Assembly (NCBI GenBank): GCA_021739635.1
Contig: JAIPBH010000013.1
Location: 55,375-119,374, forward strand
Origin: Flavobacteriaceae bacterium
GTDB taxonomy: Bacteria > Bacteroidota > Bacteroidia > Flavobacteriales > Flavobacteriaceae
DNA: 64,000 nucleotides
Direction: 5' to 3'
The stretch's first letter is position 1. The number at the start of each line of letters is the position of its first letter. The position numbers were made by a program, and so were the translations under genes. Below the pieces are notes generated by a model that saw nothing but the letters and a program-made list of their open reading frames with translations, searched no databases and had not been told where the DNA came from. Below are positions 7,447-16,860 of the stretch, one piece after another.

Positions 7447-8757
7447 ATGAAAAATACCTTAAGTATATTAACATTTTGCTCTTTAAGTCTTGTTGCTACA
7501 CTTCATGCCCAAGATATTATTTCTATATCTAAAGCAGATGTGGTTAACAAGGTTATAGAAAACAATCAAACCATTAAAATTTCAAAAGAAGACTTTAACC
7601 AAGCAAGAGCTGATTACAGACAAACAAATGCTATTTTTTTGCCAAACATAGCAGTGTCTCATACTGGAATTTCTACAACCAACCCATTAATGGCTTTTGG
7701 TTCAAAATTAAATCAAGAAATTTTAACTGCTAATGATTTTAATCCTGCATTATTAAATAATCCAGAGCAAACACAAAATTTTGCAACACGTATAGAAATT
7801 AAGCAACCTCTTATTAACATAGATGGTTTATATCAACGCAAAGCGGCCAAAAGTAAAATGGAAGCTATGACTTTACAAACTGAAAGAACCTCTGATTATT
7901 TGATGTTTGAAGTTGACAAAGCGTATATGCAACTTCAATTAGCTTACAAAGCCCTTGATGTTATTGAGAAAGCCCTTCAAGCAGCAGAATCTAATAAACA
8001 ATTAGCCGACAATAGCTTTAAGCAAGGCTATTTACAACAAGCCGATGTTTTGGCAGTAGAGGTTAGAGTTACCGAAGTAAAAAATCAGTTACAAATAGCC
8101 AAAAGTAATGTTGAAAATGCTTCAAATTATATATCATTTCTTATGAATGATACCAGCAATGCCATACTAAAACCTTCAGATAGTTTAACCATTAACCACT
8201 TTGATTTAGTGGTTGCATCACAAATATCAACAGAACGTTCAGATATTAAAGCCATGCAATTAGCATCCAACGCCTATGAAAACATGAACAAAGCAGATAA
8301 CATGACCTTTCTACCTACTTTAAATGCTTTTGGAAGTTATGAAATGTATGATGACAAAGTTTTTCAAGGTGATGCTAATGGTTATTTGGTAGGCGCTCAA
8401 TTAAGCTGGACTATTTTAGATGGTACCAAGCGTTTTGGGAAATCACAAAAAAGCAGAGCTGAATTTGAAAAATCAAAACTACAATATGAGCAATATGTAT
8501 CACAAAGTCAGTTAGAACTTAACAAAGCCAAACGTATGTTTATGGATGCTGAAAACAAATTAAAGCTTTCAAAATTGGCTATGGAACAATCTCATGAATC
8601 TTTAAGAATTAGAACCAATCGTTTTGAAGAAGGTTTAGAAAAAACATCCGACTTATTAATTGCAGAAACACAATTTGCTCAAAAACAATTAGAATATTAC
8701 CAAACCATTTTTGAGTATAACTATGCTCAAGCCTATTTAAAATTTTTAACTAAATAA
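7447..8757 (+). CDS. TolC-family outer-membrane efflux protein
   Basis: This protein has about 436 residues from the ATG at 7447, beginning with a signal peptide (MKNTLSILTFCS... HAQD). The rest is the long helical and beta architecture of the outer-membrane efflux (OEP) family, with two similar halves rich in Gln, Ala and Lys coiled-coil segments. It forms the outer channel for the RND pump encoded next. The ATG at 7447 is chosen because the upstream TTG frame extension overlaps the promoter. The stop codon overlaps the adaptor ATG by one base, implying coupled translation. Confidence 0.88.
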   Translation: MKNTLSILTFCSLSLVATLHAQDIISISKADVVNKVIENNQTIKISKEDFNQARADYRQTNAIFLPNIAVSHTGISTTNPLMAFGSKLNQEILTANDFNPALLNNPEQTQNFATRIEIKQPLINIDGLYQRKAAKSKMEAMTLQTERTSDYLMFEVDKAYMQLQLAYKALDVIEKALQAAESNKQLADNSFKQGYLQQADVLAVEVRVTEVKNQLQIAKSNVENASNYISFLMNDTSNAILKPSDSLTINHFDLVVASQISTERSDIKAMQLASNAYENMNKADNMTFLPTLNAFGSYEMYDDKVFQGDANGYLVGAQLSWTILDGTKRFGKSQKSRAEFEKSKLQYEQYVSQSQLELNKAKRMFMDAENKLKLSKLAMEQSHESLRIRTNRFEEGLEKTSDLLIAETQFAQKQLEYYQTIFEYNYAQAYLKFLTK

Positions 8758-9839
8758 TGAAAACTATGAAAACTAAATATACAATTGCCTTTTTAACACT
8801 AACTTTTTTAGCAACAAGCTGTGGTAGTGAAGAGAAAAAATTAGTAGCAGACAATACGCCTATTTCTGTTAAAGTAAGTTCTATAAATGAAAACAGTAAC
8901 AGTCCGTTTTTAACGGCTAGCGGAACTATACAAGCCGTTAAAAGTGCCAATTTAAGTACACGTATGATGGGTTTTGTGACTAATACACCTGTAAATGTTG
9001 GCGACCGTGTAAAAACTGGACAGTTGTTGGTGGCTATCAATAATTCAGATTTACAAGCTAAACTTTCACAAGTTAATGCAGGCATATCAGAAGCAACAGC
9101 TGCTTTTACAAATACTGAAAAAGATTATAACAGATTTAAAAATTTGTTTGCACAACATAGCGCTTCTCAAAAAGAATTTGATGACATAACAGCGCATTAC
9201 AATATGGCTAAAGCCAGATTGGAAGGTGCCAAGCAAATGAAAAATGAAGTAGATGCTCAATTTGCCTATGCCAATATTCGTGCCCCTTTTGATGGTGTTA
9301 TTACTGGTAAATTTGTTAAAAATGGTGATATGGCAAACCCTGGAATGCCCTTAATTGCGATGGAAACACCAGGGAATTTTGAAGTAATGGCAAGTGTTCC
9401 AGAAAGTGACATTTCAAAAGTTAACTCAGGAACATCTGTAAATGTGCTTGTAAAATCTATAGACAAAACAGTTGAAGGTAAAGTAACTGAAGTAAGCAGT
9501 TCTGCAAAAAATACTGGTGGACAATATTTGGTAAAAGTAGCTTTAAATAAAACCGATGCTGCTATACTATCTGGCATGTTTGTTACCGTGCAATTTCCTA
9601 TTAAAACTCAAGAAAAATCAGATATGGTTTTAATACCTAAAACCGCACTAGTAAGCAAAGGTCAACTTTTTGGAGTATATACCGTTAGTGAAAGTAATAC
9701 CGCAATATTACGTTGGTTACGATTAGGAAGAACATTTGGTGACCAAGTAGAAGTATTATCTGGTTTATCATCAACCGAAGGCTATATCATTTCAGCCGAT
9801 GGCAAATTGTTTAATGGTGCTAAAGTAAGTATTCAATAA
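8757..9839 (+). CDS. RND efflux periplasmic adaptor lipoprotein
   Basis: This 360-residue membrane-fusion protein has a lipobox cysteine in LATSCGSEEK. The family order is visible: a biotinyl-lipoyl-like half (VGDRVKTGQLLVAI), a helical hairpin, the second lipoyl half (IRAPFDGVI near residues 178-186) and a beta-barrel region. It links the inner-membrane RND pump to the TolC-like channel. The start overlaps the previous stop (ATGA arrangement). Confidence 0.88.
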   Translation: MKTMKTKYTIAFLTLTFLATSCGSEEKKLVADNTPISVKVSSINENSNSPFLTASGTIQAVKSANLSTRMMGFVTNTPVNVGDRVKTGQLLVAINNSDLQAKLSQVNAGISEATAAFTNTEKDYNRFKNLFAQHSASQKEFDDITAHYNMAKARLEGAKQMKNEVDAQFAYANIRAPFDGVITGKFVKNGDMANPGMPLIAMETPGNFEVMASVPESDISKVNSGTSVNVLVKSIDKTVEGKVTEVSSSAKNTGGQYLVKVALNKTDAAILSGMFVTVQFPIKTQEKSDMVLIPKTALVSKGQLFGVYTVSESNTAILRWLRLGRTFGDQVEVLSGLSSTEGYIISADGKLFNGAKVSIQ

Positions 9840-9848
9840 TTAAAAACA

Positions 9849-9931
9849 CGCGTTAAGGATTGAGCCATTGTTGGAGCTCTTTTTTGTGAACAACACAAAA
9901 AAAGCGACTGGTGAAAGCCTGTTAAAACGCC
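9849..9931 (+). other. structured intercistronic element within the efflux operon
   Basis: Between adaptor and pump genes lie an outer pair GCGTT (9850-9854) / AACGC (9926-9930) and an inner long stem (GCTCTTTTTTGTG / CACAAAAAAAGC). Flanking blocks read GGATTGAGCC and GGTGAAAGCC. It is more GC-rich than nearby spacers and resembles dispersed intergenic elements I associate with this phylum. It may act as an RNA processing or partial termination signal inside the operon. Confidence 0.35.
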
Positions 9932-9946
9932 CAAAAAAACAGAAAC

Positions 9947-12900
9947 ATGCAAGAAGGAATTTCAGGTAAAATAGCCCATTTTTTCATCAACTCAAAACTT
10001 ACCATTTTGTTGATGATTGCCTTGATGATTATTGGTGTATACAGTTCGTTTCTTATTCCTAGAGAAGAAGAACCACAAATTAATGTGCCTATGGCCGACG
10101 TTATGGTTGGCTATCCAGGAGCAAATCCAGGAGAAGTTGAAAGTAGAGTTATAAAACCTTTAGAAAAAATTATTTCAAACATTAAAGGTGTTGAACACAT
10201 ACATAGTATGGCCATGAATGGTCAAGCCGTTATGGTGGTTCAATTTTATGTTGGTGAAGATACAGAACGCTCGTATGTAAAACTTTATGATGAGTTGATG
10301 AAGCATGAAAACATGTTTCCTGAAGGTGTTTACAAACCTATGATTAAAACACGTTCTATTGATGACGTGCCTATGCTTGGTTTAACGCTTTGGAGTGAAA
10401 ATTATGATGATTTTCAATTACGACAAATTGCTGAAGAATTAACTTCTGAAATTGAAAAAGTTAAAGATGTTTCTATTACTAAAGTGATTGGCGGCAGAAA
10501 TAGAGAACTAAAGGTGTCTTTAGATAAAGATAAAATGGCTGGAAATGGCGTAGATGCTATGGGCATTATGCAAATGATAAAAGCCAACAATAGCAGCTCA
10601 CAATCTGGCAGTTTTGTTAGTAATGATACCGAATACTTAATTACTACTGGACGTTTTTTAGAAACTAAAGAAGACGTTGAAAATTTAGTGATTGGCGTAA
10701 ATCAAAATATGCCTGTTTATTTAAAGCAAGTGGCAACTATTCAAGACGGACCATCATCGCCAAAAAGTTATGTGTCTTTTGGTTTTGGACAAGCTAATGA
10801 TGGTTTTAAAGACTTTAAATCAGAATATCCTGCGGTTACCATTTCCATTTCAAAAGTAAAAGGTGCTGATGCTATGAAAATATCTGAAAAGATATTAACG
10901 CATATTGATAGATTAAAATCAACTTTAATTCCCAATGATGTTCATGTTGATGTGACCCGAAATTATGGAGAAACAGCATCCGATAAAGTAGGCGAATTAT
11001 TATTGCATTTAGGTGTTGCCATATTAGCTGTAACCATTTTAGTAATGCTAGCTATGGGTTGGCGAGGCGGATTGGTGGTATTTTTCTCAGTACCATTAAC
11101 CTTTGCATTGACCTTATTTGCTTATTATATGTTGGGTTACACACTAAACAGAATTACCTTATTTGCTTTGGTATTTGTGGTTGGTATTGTGGTAGATGAC
11201 AGTATCATTATTGCCGAAAATATGCACAGGCATTTTAAAATGAAGCGCTTACCATTTAAACAAGCTGCCATTTATGCTATTAATGAAGTAGGAAACCCAA
11301 CCATATTAGCCACATTTACAGTAATCGCTGCTATTTTACCAATGGCATTTGTATCTGGTATGATGGGCCCTTATATGAGTCCGATGCCAATTGGAGCATC
11401 TATTGCAATGATACTATCATTATTTGTAGCATTAACCGTAACGCCTTATTTAGGCTATCATTTATTACAAGAAAAAGACGAGCAAGCTCATAAAGAAGAG
11501 GAAGGATTAGAAACAAGTAAAATCTACAAAATCTATAAAAAAATAGAACAACCTTTTTTAAATAGCTCTAAAAAACGTAATGTCATGTTTGCCATTACAG
11601 CCATATTACTTGTAGGTTCTGTGCTTATGTTTTTCACCAAATCGGTTGCCGTGAAAATGCTACCTTTTGATAACAAAAATGAATTTCAAGTAGTTATTGA
11701 TATGCCAGAAGGAACCACTTTAGAAAGAACGGCGGTTGTTACTCAAGAAATTACACAATATTTAAAATCCATTCCTGAAGTTGTAGATTACCAAAAATAT
11801 GTTGGCGCTTCTGCACCTATTACGTTTAACGGTTTGGTGCGTCATTATGATTTACGTGGAGGTAGCAATATGGCCGATATACAAGTCAATCTGTTGCATA
11901 AAGAAGAACGAGATTTGCAGAGTCATGATATTGCTAAAATGGTACGACCAAACATTCAAAAAATTGCTAAAAAATATCATGCCAATGTAAAAATTGTTGA
12001 AGTTCCGCCAGGACCACCAGTACTTTCAACTTTGGTAGCCGAAGTTTATGGTGGACCCGATTATGACGAGCAAATAAAAGTTGCTGACCAAGTAAAAAGC
12101 ATTTTAGAGAACACAGTTGATGTGGTTGATACAGATTGGATGGTAGAAACCAATCAAGTTGAGTATAGATTAGAAGTTGATAAAGAAAAAGCCATGCTAA
12201 ATGGTATTGCTCCGCAACAAGTGGTTGGAAACTTAACCTATTTGCTTCAAGAATATCCTATTGCCAATTTATATGATGAAACATCAAACGACAATGTAAG
12301 CATTGTTCTTTCTTTAGACGATAAAGATAAAACATCGCTTCAAGACATTCAAAATTTAAAAATAAAAGGAAATCGTGGAAACGTGATTCCTGTGAGTGAT
12401 TTAGTATCTGTTAAAAAAGAAACTTTAGAAAAAACCATTTACAGAAAAGATCAAAAACGTGTTGTTTATGTGCTTGCAGATATGGCTGGCGAATTAGAAA
12501 GTCCTGTGTATGCCATTTTAGGAATGAATGAAAAGCTTCAAAAAATAAAACTTCCAAAAGGTTATAAAATTAACGAACTATATATGGGTTCACCTACTGA
12601 AGAAACAGATTTTACGGTAAAATGGGATGGTGAATGGCAAATTACTCTAGAAGTATTTCGTGATTTAGGCACAGCATTTTTAATTGTTATTGTTATTATC
12701 TACATGTTAATTGTAGGCTGGTTTCAAAACTTTAAAACACCGTTGGTTATGATGGTTGCCATTCCGTTATCATTAGTTGGTATTGTACTAGGTCACTGGC
12801 TTTTAGGAGCATTCTTTACTGCAACATCTTTTATTGGAATGATTGCCTTAGCTGGTGTTATGGTAAGAAACTCTGTATTACTTATTGATTTTATTGAGAT

Positions 12901-13180
12901 TAGATTACATGATGGCATTCCTATTAAACAAGCTATTATTGATGCTGGTGCAGTAAGAACAACACCAATTTTATTAACAACTGGTGCGGTTGTCATTGGA
13001 GCTTCCATTATTTTATTTGACCCAATTTTTCAAGGTTTAGCTATTTCATTAGTAGCAGGAGCTATTGTTTCTACACTTCTTACTCTTATTGTGGTTCCAT
13101 TAATTTATTACATCACCGAACATAAAAAATGGGAGAAGACACCTGATATTGAAGAAAAACAAGAAAATTTAAATGCTTAA
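9947..13180 (+). CDS. RND efflux pump, inner-membrane permease
   Basis: This 1077-residue RND transporter has 12 predicted helices and two large periplasmic loops. The fourth-helix proton-relay motif VVGIVVDDSI with paired aspartates is present. The N terminus runs PREEEPQINVP, as in HAE-type members of Bacteroidota. It forms a tripartite pump with the two upstream products. Substrate is unknown. Co-occurrence with the SQR-like gene, a PII-like protein gene and a DUF2892 gene hints at export of a reactive or metal-linked compound and not a classical antibiotic. Confidence 0.92.
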   Translation: MQEGISGKIAHFFINSKLTILLMIALMIIGVYSSFLIPREEEPQINVPMADVMVGYPGANPGEVESRVIKPLEKIISNIKGVEHIHSMAMNGQAVMVVQFYVGEDTERSYVKLYDELMKHENMFPEGVYKPMIKTRSIDDVPMLGLTLWSENYDDFQLRQIAEELTSEIEKVKDVSITKVIGGRNRELKVSLDKDKMAGNGVDAMGIMQMIKANNSSSQSGSFVSNDTEYLITTGRFLETKEDVENLVIGVNQNMPVYLKQVATIQDGPSSPKSYVSFGFGQANDGFKDFKSEYPAVTISISKVKGADAMKISEKILTHIDRLKSTLIPNDVHVDVTRNYGETASDKVGELLLHLGVAILAVTILVMLAMGWRGGLVVFFSVPLTFALTLFAYYMLGYTLNRITLFALVFVVGIVVDDSIIIAENMHRHFKMKRLPFKQAAIYAINEVGNPTILATFTVIAAILPMAFVSGMMGPYMSPMPIGASIAMILSLFVALTVTPYLGYHLLQEKDEQAHKEEEGLETSKIYKIYKKIEQPFLNSSKKRNVMFAITAILLVGSVLMFFTKSVAVKMLPFDNKNEFQVVIDMPEGTTLERTAVVTQEITQYLKSIPEVVDYQKYVGASAPITFNGLVRHYDLRGGSNMADIQVNLLHKEERDLQSHDIAKMVRPNIQKIAKKYHANVKIVEVPPGPPVLSTLVAEVYGGPDYDEQIKVADQVKSILENTVDVVDTDWMVETNQVEYRLEVDKEKAMLNGIAPQQVVGNLTYLLQEYPIANLYDETSNDNVSIVLSLDDKDKTSLQDIQNLKIKGNRGNVIPVSDLVSVKKETLEKTIYRKDQKRVVYVLADMAGELESPVYAILGMNEKLQKIKLPKGYKINELYMGSPTEETDFTVKWDGEWQITLEVFRDLGTAFLIVIVIIYMLIVGWFQNFKTPLVMMVAIPLSLVGIVLGHWLLGAFFTATSFIGMIALAGVMVRNSVLLIDFIEIRLHDGIPIKQAIIDAGAVRTTPILLTTGAVVIGASIILFDPIFQGLAISLVAGAIVSTLLTLIVVPLIYYITEHKKWEKTPDIEEKQENLNA

Positions 13181-13184
13181 TATT

Positions 13185-13490
13185 ATGAAACTAGTTATCA
13201 TTACCGCTATTAAAGAGTTTGAAAAAGACATTAAACTTCAATTAAAAAAAGCAGAAGTTAAAAATTTCTCTTATAGTGAAGTTATTGGCTTTAGAGATAG
13301 CACTGAAGAATCTATAGAAACTAATTGGTTTTCTAGTGAAATGAACCATACAGAATCCATCGTGTTTTATGCATTTGTAAAAAAAGAAAATGTAGAGTTG
13401 TTATTTAAGTTGATTAACAACTTTAACGATGAGCAAAAAACCGCATCAAAAATTCACGTGGCTGTTTTAAACATAGAAAAATCAAACTAA
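13185..13490 (+). CDS. small PII-like / ferredoxin-fold protein
   Basis: This protein has about 101 residues from the ATG at 13185. The alternative ATG at 13173 overlaps the pump stop codon. The pattern of alternating strands and helices, starting MKLVIITA and ending KIHVAVLNIEKS, resembles small PII-like or DUF3240-type proteins sometimes found after RND metal pumps. Those proteins bind a ligand and regulate a transporter. No nucleotide-binding T-loop signature is clear. The assignment is structural inference at low identity. Confidence 0.5.
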   Translation: MKLVIITAIKEFEKDIKLQLKKAEVKNFSYSEVIGFRDSTEESIETNWFSSEMNHTESIVFYAFVKKENVELLFKLINNFNDEQKTASKIHVAVLNIEKSN

Positions 13491-13501
13491 AACCAAATAA
13501 A

Positions 13502-13690
13502 ATGAAAAATAGAATTGTTAGAGGTATTGCAGGAAGTTTTATACTAATAAGTTTATTACTTGCTATTTATGTAAATCAAAACTGGTTATGGTTTACGGCC
13601 TTTGTAGGCGCTAATTTATTACAATCATCATTAACAAAATGGTGCTTGATGGATACTATTTTAGAAAAAGTATTTAAAATAAAAAACTAA
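13502..13690 (+). CDS. DUF2892 (YgaP-like) small membrane protein
   Basis: This 62-residue protein has two hydrophobic segments separated by a short loop, and the family-like FVGANLLQSSLTKWCLM. The C-terminal part keeps a cysteine. DUF2892 domains often accompany rhodanese or sulfur-handling genes, which fits the SQR-like gene upstream. It is the last gene of the efflux operon and is followed by a strong terminator. Confidence 0.75.
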   Translation: MKNRIVRGIAGSFILISLLLAIYVNQNWLWFTAFVGANLLQSSLTKWCLMDTILEKVFKIKN

Positions 13691-13712
13691 GTTTATTTTA
13701 ATAATAGATTAT

Positions 13713-13749
13713 AAAAAAGCAGTTTAGTGTTATCTAAATTGCTTTTTTT
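13713..13749. terminator. bidirectional terminator
   Basis: The hairpin AAAAAAGCAGTTTAG / CTAAATTGCTTTTTT (one mismatch), with T runs on both strands, lies between the convergent efflux operon and the PUL regulator gene. Confidence 0.8.
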
Positions 13750-16636
13750 ATTTGTTCAAGTTTTCTAAAAACAAAGTAAGACTTTCAGAAACAGGCAAAT
13801 TAAGTTTTTTTCTAATTCTATATCTAGCTGTTTCAACGCCACGAGTTGAGATATTTAATATATGAGAAATTTCTTTGTTGGTGAGATTCATTTTAATTAA
13901 GGCGCATAATCTAAGATCTCTTTGCGAAAATGATGTATCAATTTGCTTTAATTCTTTAAAAAAATTGGTGTGCACCCTTTCAAAATTCACATCAAATATT
14001 TCTAAGTATTTTTCTCCAATTTTATTCTGATTTAACTTTTTAAATATTTGTATAATTTTAGTTTTAGACTCTCTACTCTTTACCAGTTCCTTTAATTGTT
14101 TTAAATCATTATTTAGTTCTAAAAATGCTTCTTTCCTTTTACTAAGCAGAAGAGTGTAATTAGCTAATTCTTTACTTTTATCAATTAAATCCATTTCAAG
14201 ATGGGTGTTGTCTTCTTTTATTTTTTTTTGTTCTATGGATAGTTTAAGTTGCTCTAATTCTAGTCTAACTAATTTTTGATCTTTTAAAGTTTCTAATTTT
14301 GTTTTTCTTTTTTCTCCTTCTATTTTTTTTAAAATAAGCCCATAAATAAAATATGACAGAAGCAAAAAACTTAAAATGTATATAAAAAACGCAAGGTTTG
14401 TTTGATACCAAGCAGGCAAAATAGTAAATGCATATGATATTTCTTTTCCTTCTACACCTGTATTGCTCTTACTTTTAACTTTAAAAATATATTCTCCGTG
14501 CCTTAATTTTGTATATTCTTTAAAGGATAATAAAGACCAATTGGACCAAGTTTGGTCTGATCCTTCTAAATAATAACTATATTCAACATCGGTATAAGGA
14601 GCTATTTTGGGAGCACTGAATTCAAATCGCAAAATATCTGAATTGTTTGGAAATTCAACACGCTCATTTGGGGTGATTTCCGCTAAATTTTTAACTTGGT
14701 TTTTGGTAAAACTAATATTGCTAAAAGTTGTTTCAACAAATTGATTAAAAGGTGCATTAAGGTCGTATATAAACAAACCATTATTAGTTCCAATAAAAGT
14801 ATAATTATCAAAAGGTATTATGCTTTCCATACCTTTATTAAATGACCCTTTAAGATTTAAAAAAGGAGATGTTATTAAGGGTTTGTCATCACTATTATTA
14901 ATAAAATAGCCTGCTTCATCATCTTGTACAAACCAAGTTTTATTCTTAGTAAACAAAAGTTTACGAGTGTTTTTTGAAGAGTCTAGAGTTTTATTTAGTA
15001 GTATATCTGGTGTAAATGTTTTACTGTCTTTGTTAAAAACATAAATACCATTATTGGTGGTAAAAATAATACGACCATTATAAAATGTTGCATTAATATT
15101 GAAGGGTGATTTAAAACCGTTACTCGTTGTAAATTGTTCAACAGATTCAACTCTTGTATATTCGGCATTGAAAACAATTTTATAAACTCCTTTATATCCA
15201 TGACAAACCCAATAAGTGCTTGGGTCTTTATCCGCAATGATATCTCTAGTAGATTCTTCAAAACCTTTAATGTGATGTTTTATGACCCAATTGGAATTGT
15301 TTTTTTCTAACAAATACAACCCATTGTAGTTAGAGGCTAAAAATAAATTTATACGATCCTTTATGGGTGTTATTTTCCAAAAACCAGTTATGGAATCTAT
15401 ACGTTTAGGAATATAATCCTTAATAACAAATAACCCATCATTATGGCCTACAATAATGTCTTTATCAATCTTAGTTAACGACCAAGCCTGCCCGGGTAAA
15501 TCTTCAATTTTATTGATTTTAAAATCAAAATCTTCAAATTTGTTTAAGTAGTATACGCCTTCATTAGTTGCTAAATAAATGGTGTTATGGTCAATTAACA
15601 CATCATAAACCGATGCTAAATCAAATATATTTGAATATGATGAATTAAAATCTAAACAAGCTATTCCGTTATTGTGAAGAATCCATATGTTATTTGATTT
15701 TGATTTGAAAAAATTATGTATGGCTGTATTTTTAATGTTAGAAAAGGAAATGTTACTTTTATGAGTACTTCCGTCTCTTTTGAGTTCTATAATTTTTGAG
15801 CTTAAAGTTCCTAATAAAAAAATAGAATCATTTTTTTGAATTCCAGAATTAATTGGGTCTATATGGCCTTTTTCAAAAAGTTGAAATTTTTTAGTTATCT
15901 TTTTAGCAGATAAATTTGTCAACGAAATAGTCCCTTCTTTGGTAACAAAAATCACTTCGTTTTTATTAATTGGAAATGAAGTCGTTATAATACCATGTTC
16001 TACACTACTCGAATTAAACAAGTAGGATAATTTGTTAGCACTTTTATTTAATTGAAATATGCCATAATCTCCATCTTGAACTATTAAATTATCATTGATT
16101 ATTCCTGAATAAACAAAAGCTTGATTGGCTTTGATATGAGTAACAGATTTACCCATAATAACAATTAGTTCTTTAAAAGACCTATAAACTATTTTGTCAT
16201 TAAATGCATGAATTTGCCAAATATTCTCGAAATTAATATTGCCTAAATGAAGCTCATCTATTAATGATTTATAATAATAATTTCCATAGTTGTCTTTTTT
16301 TAAATTTCCAATTTCGTTATAGCCACCAACCCAAATCAGACCATTTGCATCAATCATTAAACTTCTAACCGATGAATTGTTAGGCAGTAATATTTTTTTC
16401 CAATATTCTCCATCATAAACCAACACACCTTCATTATTACCAAAAATTAATCTGCCTTCTTGGTCTTCACACATGGCCCAAAATTGTGAGTCAGATTCAA
16501 AATCTTTTTTATCAAATCGAATCACTTCAGTAACAGACGATTTAATTTTTTTTAAAAAAGCATTATCAATTTGCCCCTTAGCATTGTAAGCAAAAACAAA
16601 CATCAAAAACAATATTATGTAATAATTTTTGTGCAT
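13748..16636 (-). CDS. propeller/Y_Y_Y/LuxR-type PUL regulator
   Basis: This 962-residue membrane sensor-regulator starts with a signal peptide and a long run of two-component-regulator propeller repeats (for example GLIWVGGYNEIG, TYWVCHGYKG). A Y_Y_Y domain follows around residues 650-740, then one transmembrane helix (about 750-772) and a coiled coil. A C-terminal LuxR-type HTH (NLTNKEISHILNISTRGVETARYRIRKKL, residues about 915-945) ends the protein. No histidine kinase domain is present. Proteins of this build sense a glycan breakdown product in the periplasm and control neighbouring SusCD genes. The gene is divergent from susC, with 224 bp between them. Confidence 0.85.
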   Translation of the reverse strand: MHKNYYIILFLMFVFAYNAKGQIDNAFLKKIKSSVTEVIRFDKKDFESDSQFWAMCEDQEGRLIFGNNEGVLVYDGEYWKKILLPNNSSVRSLMIDANGLIWVGGYNEIGNLKKDNYGNYYYKSLIDELHLGNINFENIWQIHAFNDKIVYRSFKELIVIMGKSVTHIKANQAFVYSGIINDNLIVQDGDYGIFQLNKSANKLSYLFNSSSVEHGIITTSFPINKNEVIFVTKEGTISLTNLSAKKITKKFQLFEKGHIDPINSGIQKNDSIFLLGTLSSKIIELKRDGSTHKSNISFSNIKNTAIHNFFKSKSNNIWILHNNGIACLDFNSSYSNIFDLASVYDVLIDHNTIYLATNEGVYYLNKFEDFDFKINKIEDLPGQAWSLTKIDKDIIVGHNDGLFVIKDYIPKRIDSITGFWKITPIKDRINLFLASNYNGLYLLEKNNSNWVIKHHIKGFEESTRDIIADKDPSTYWVCHGYKGVYKIVFNAEYTRVESVEQFTTSNGFKSPFNINATFYNGRIIFTTNNGIYVFNKDSKTFTPDILLNKTLDSSKNTRKLLFTKNKTWFVQDDEAGYFINNSDDKPLITSPFLNLKGSFNKGMESIIPFDNYTFIGTNNGLFIYDLNAPFNQFVETTFSNISFTKNQVKNLAEITPNERVEFPNNSDILRFEFSAPKIAPYTDVEYSYYLEGSDQTWSNWSLLSFKEYTKLRHGEYIFKVKSKSNTGVEGKEISYAFTILPAWYQTNLAFFIYILSFLLLSYFIYGLILKKIEGEKRKTKLETLKDQKLVRLELEQLKLSIEQKKIKEDNTHLEMDLIDKSKELANYTLLLSKRKEAFLELNNDLKQLKELVKSRESKTKIIQIFKKLNQNKIGEKYLEIFDVNFERVHTNFFKELKQIDTSFSQRDLRLCALIKMNLTNKEISHILNISTRGVETARYRIRKKLNLPVSESLTLFLENLNK

Positions 16637-16860
16637 TTATATAAACTATAGCTTTAGAAAATAAAAATTAAATATACAATTTTTTAATAGATAACATTCT
16701 ATTTATTAGATAATAACAAAAAAAAATGTAGTCTTGATGTAGTGAACTTAATTTATGAGGTGTAATTAAAGCGTATTTAAAAAAAAAGACTCGAAATTAT
16801 TATAATATAAATTTATGCTATTCATTTTTACAATAAAACAAATTAAACTAATTAATTATT

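Noticed and set aside
8750..9085. 111-residue minus-strand ORF
   Set aside because: It is a shadow of the RND adaptor coding frame on the other strand with no start signal or domain.
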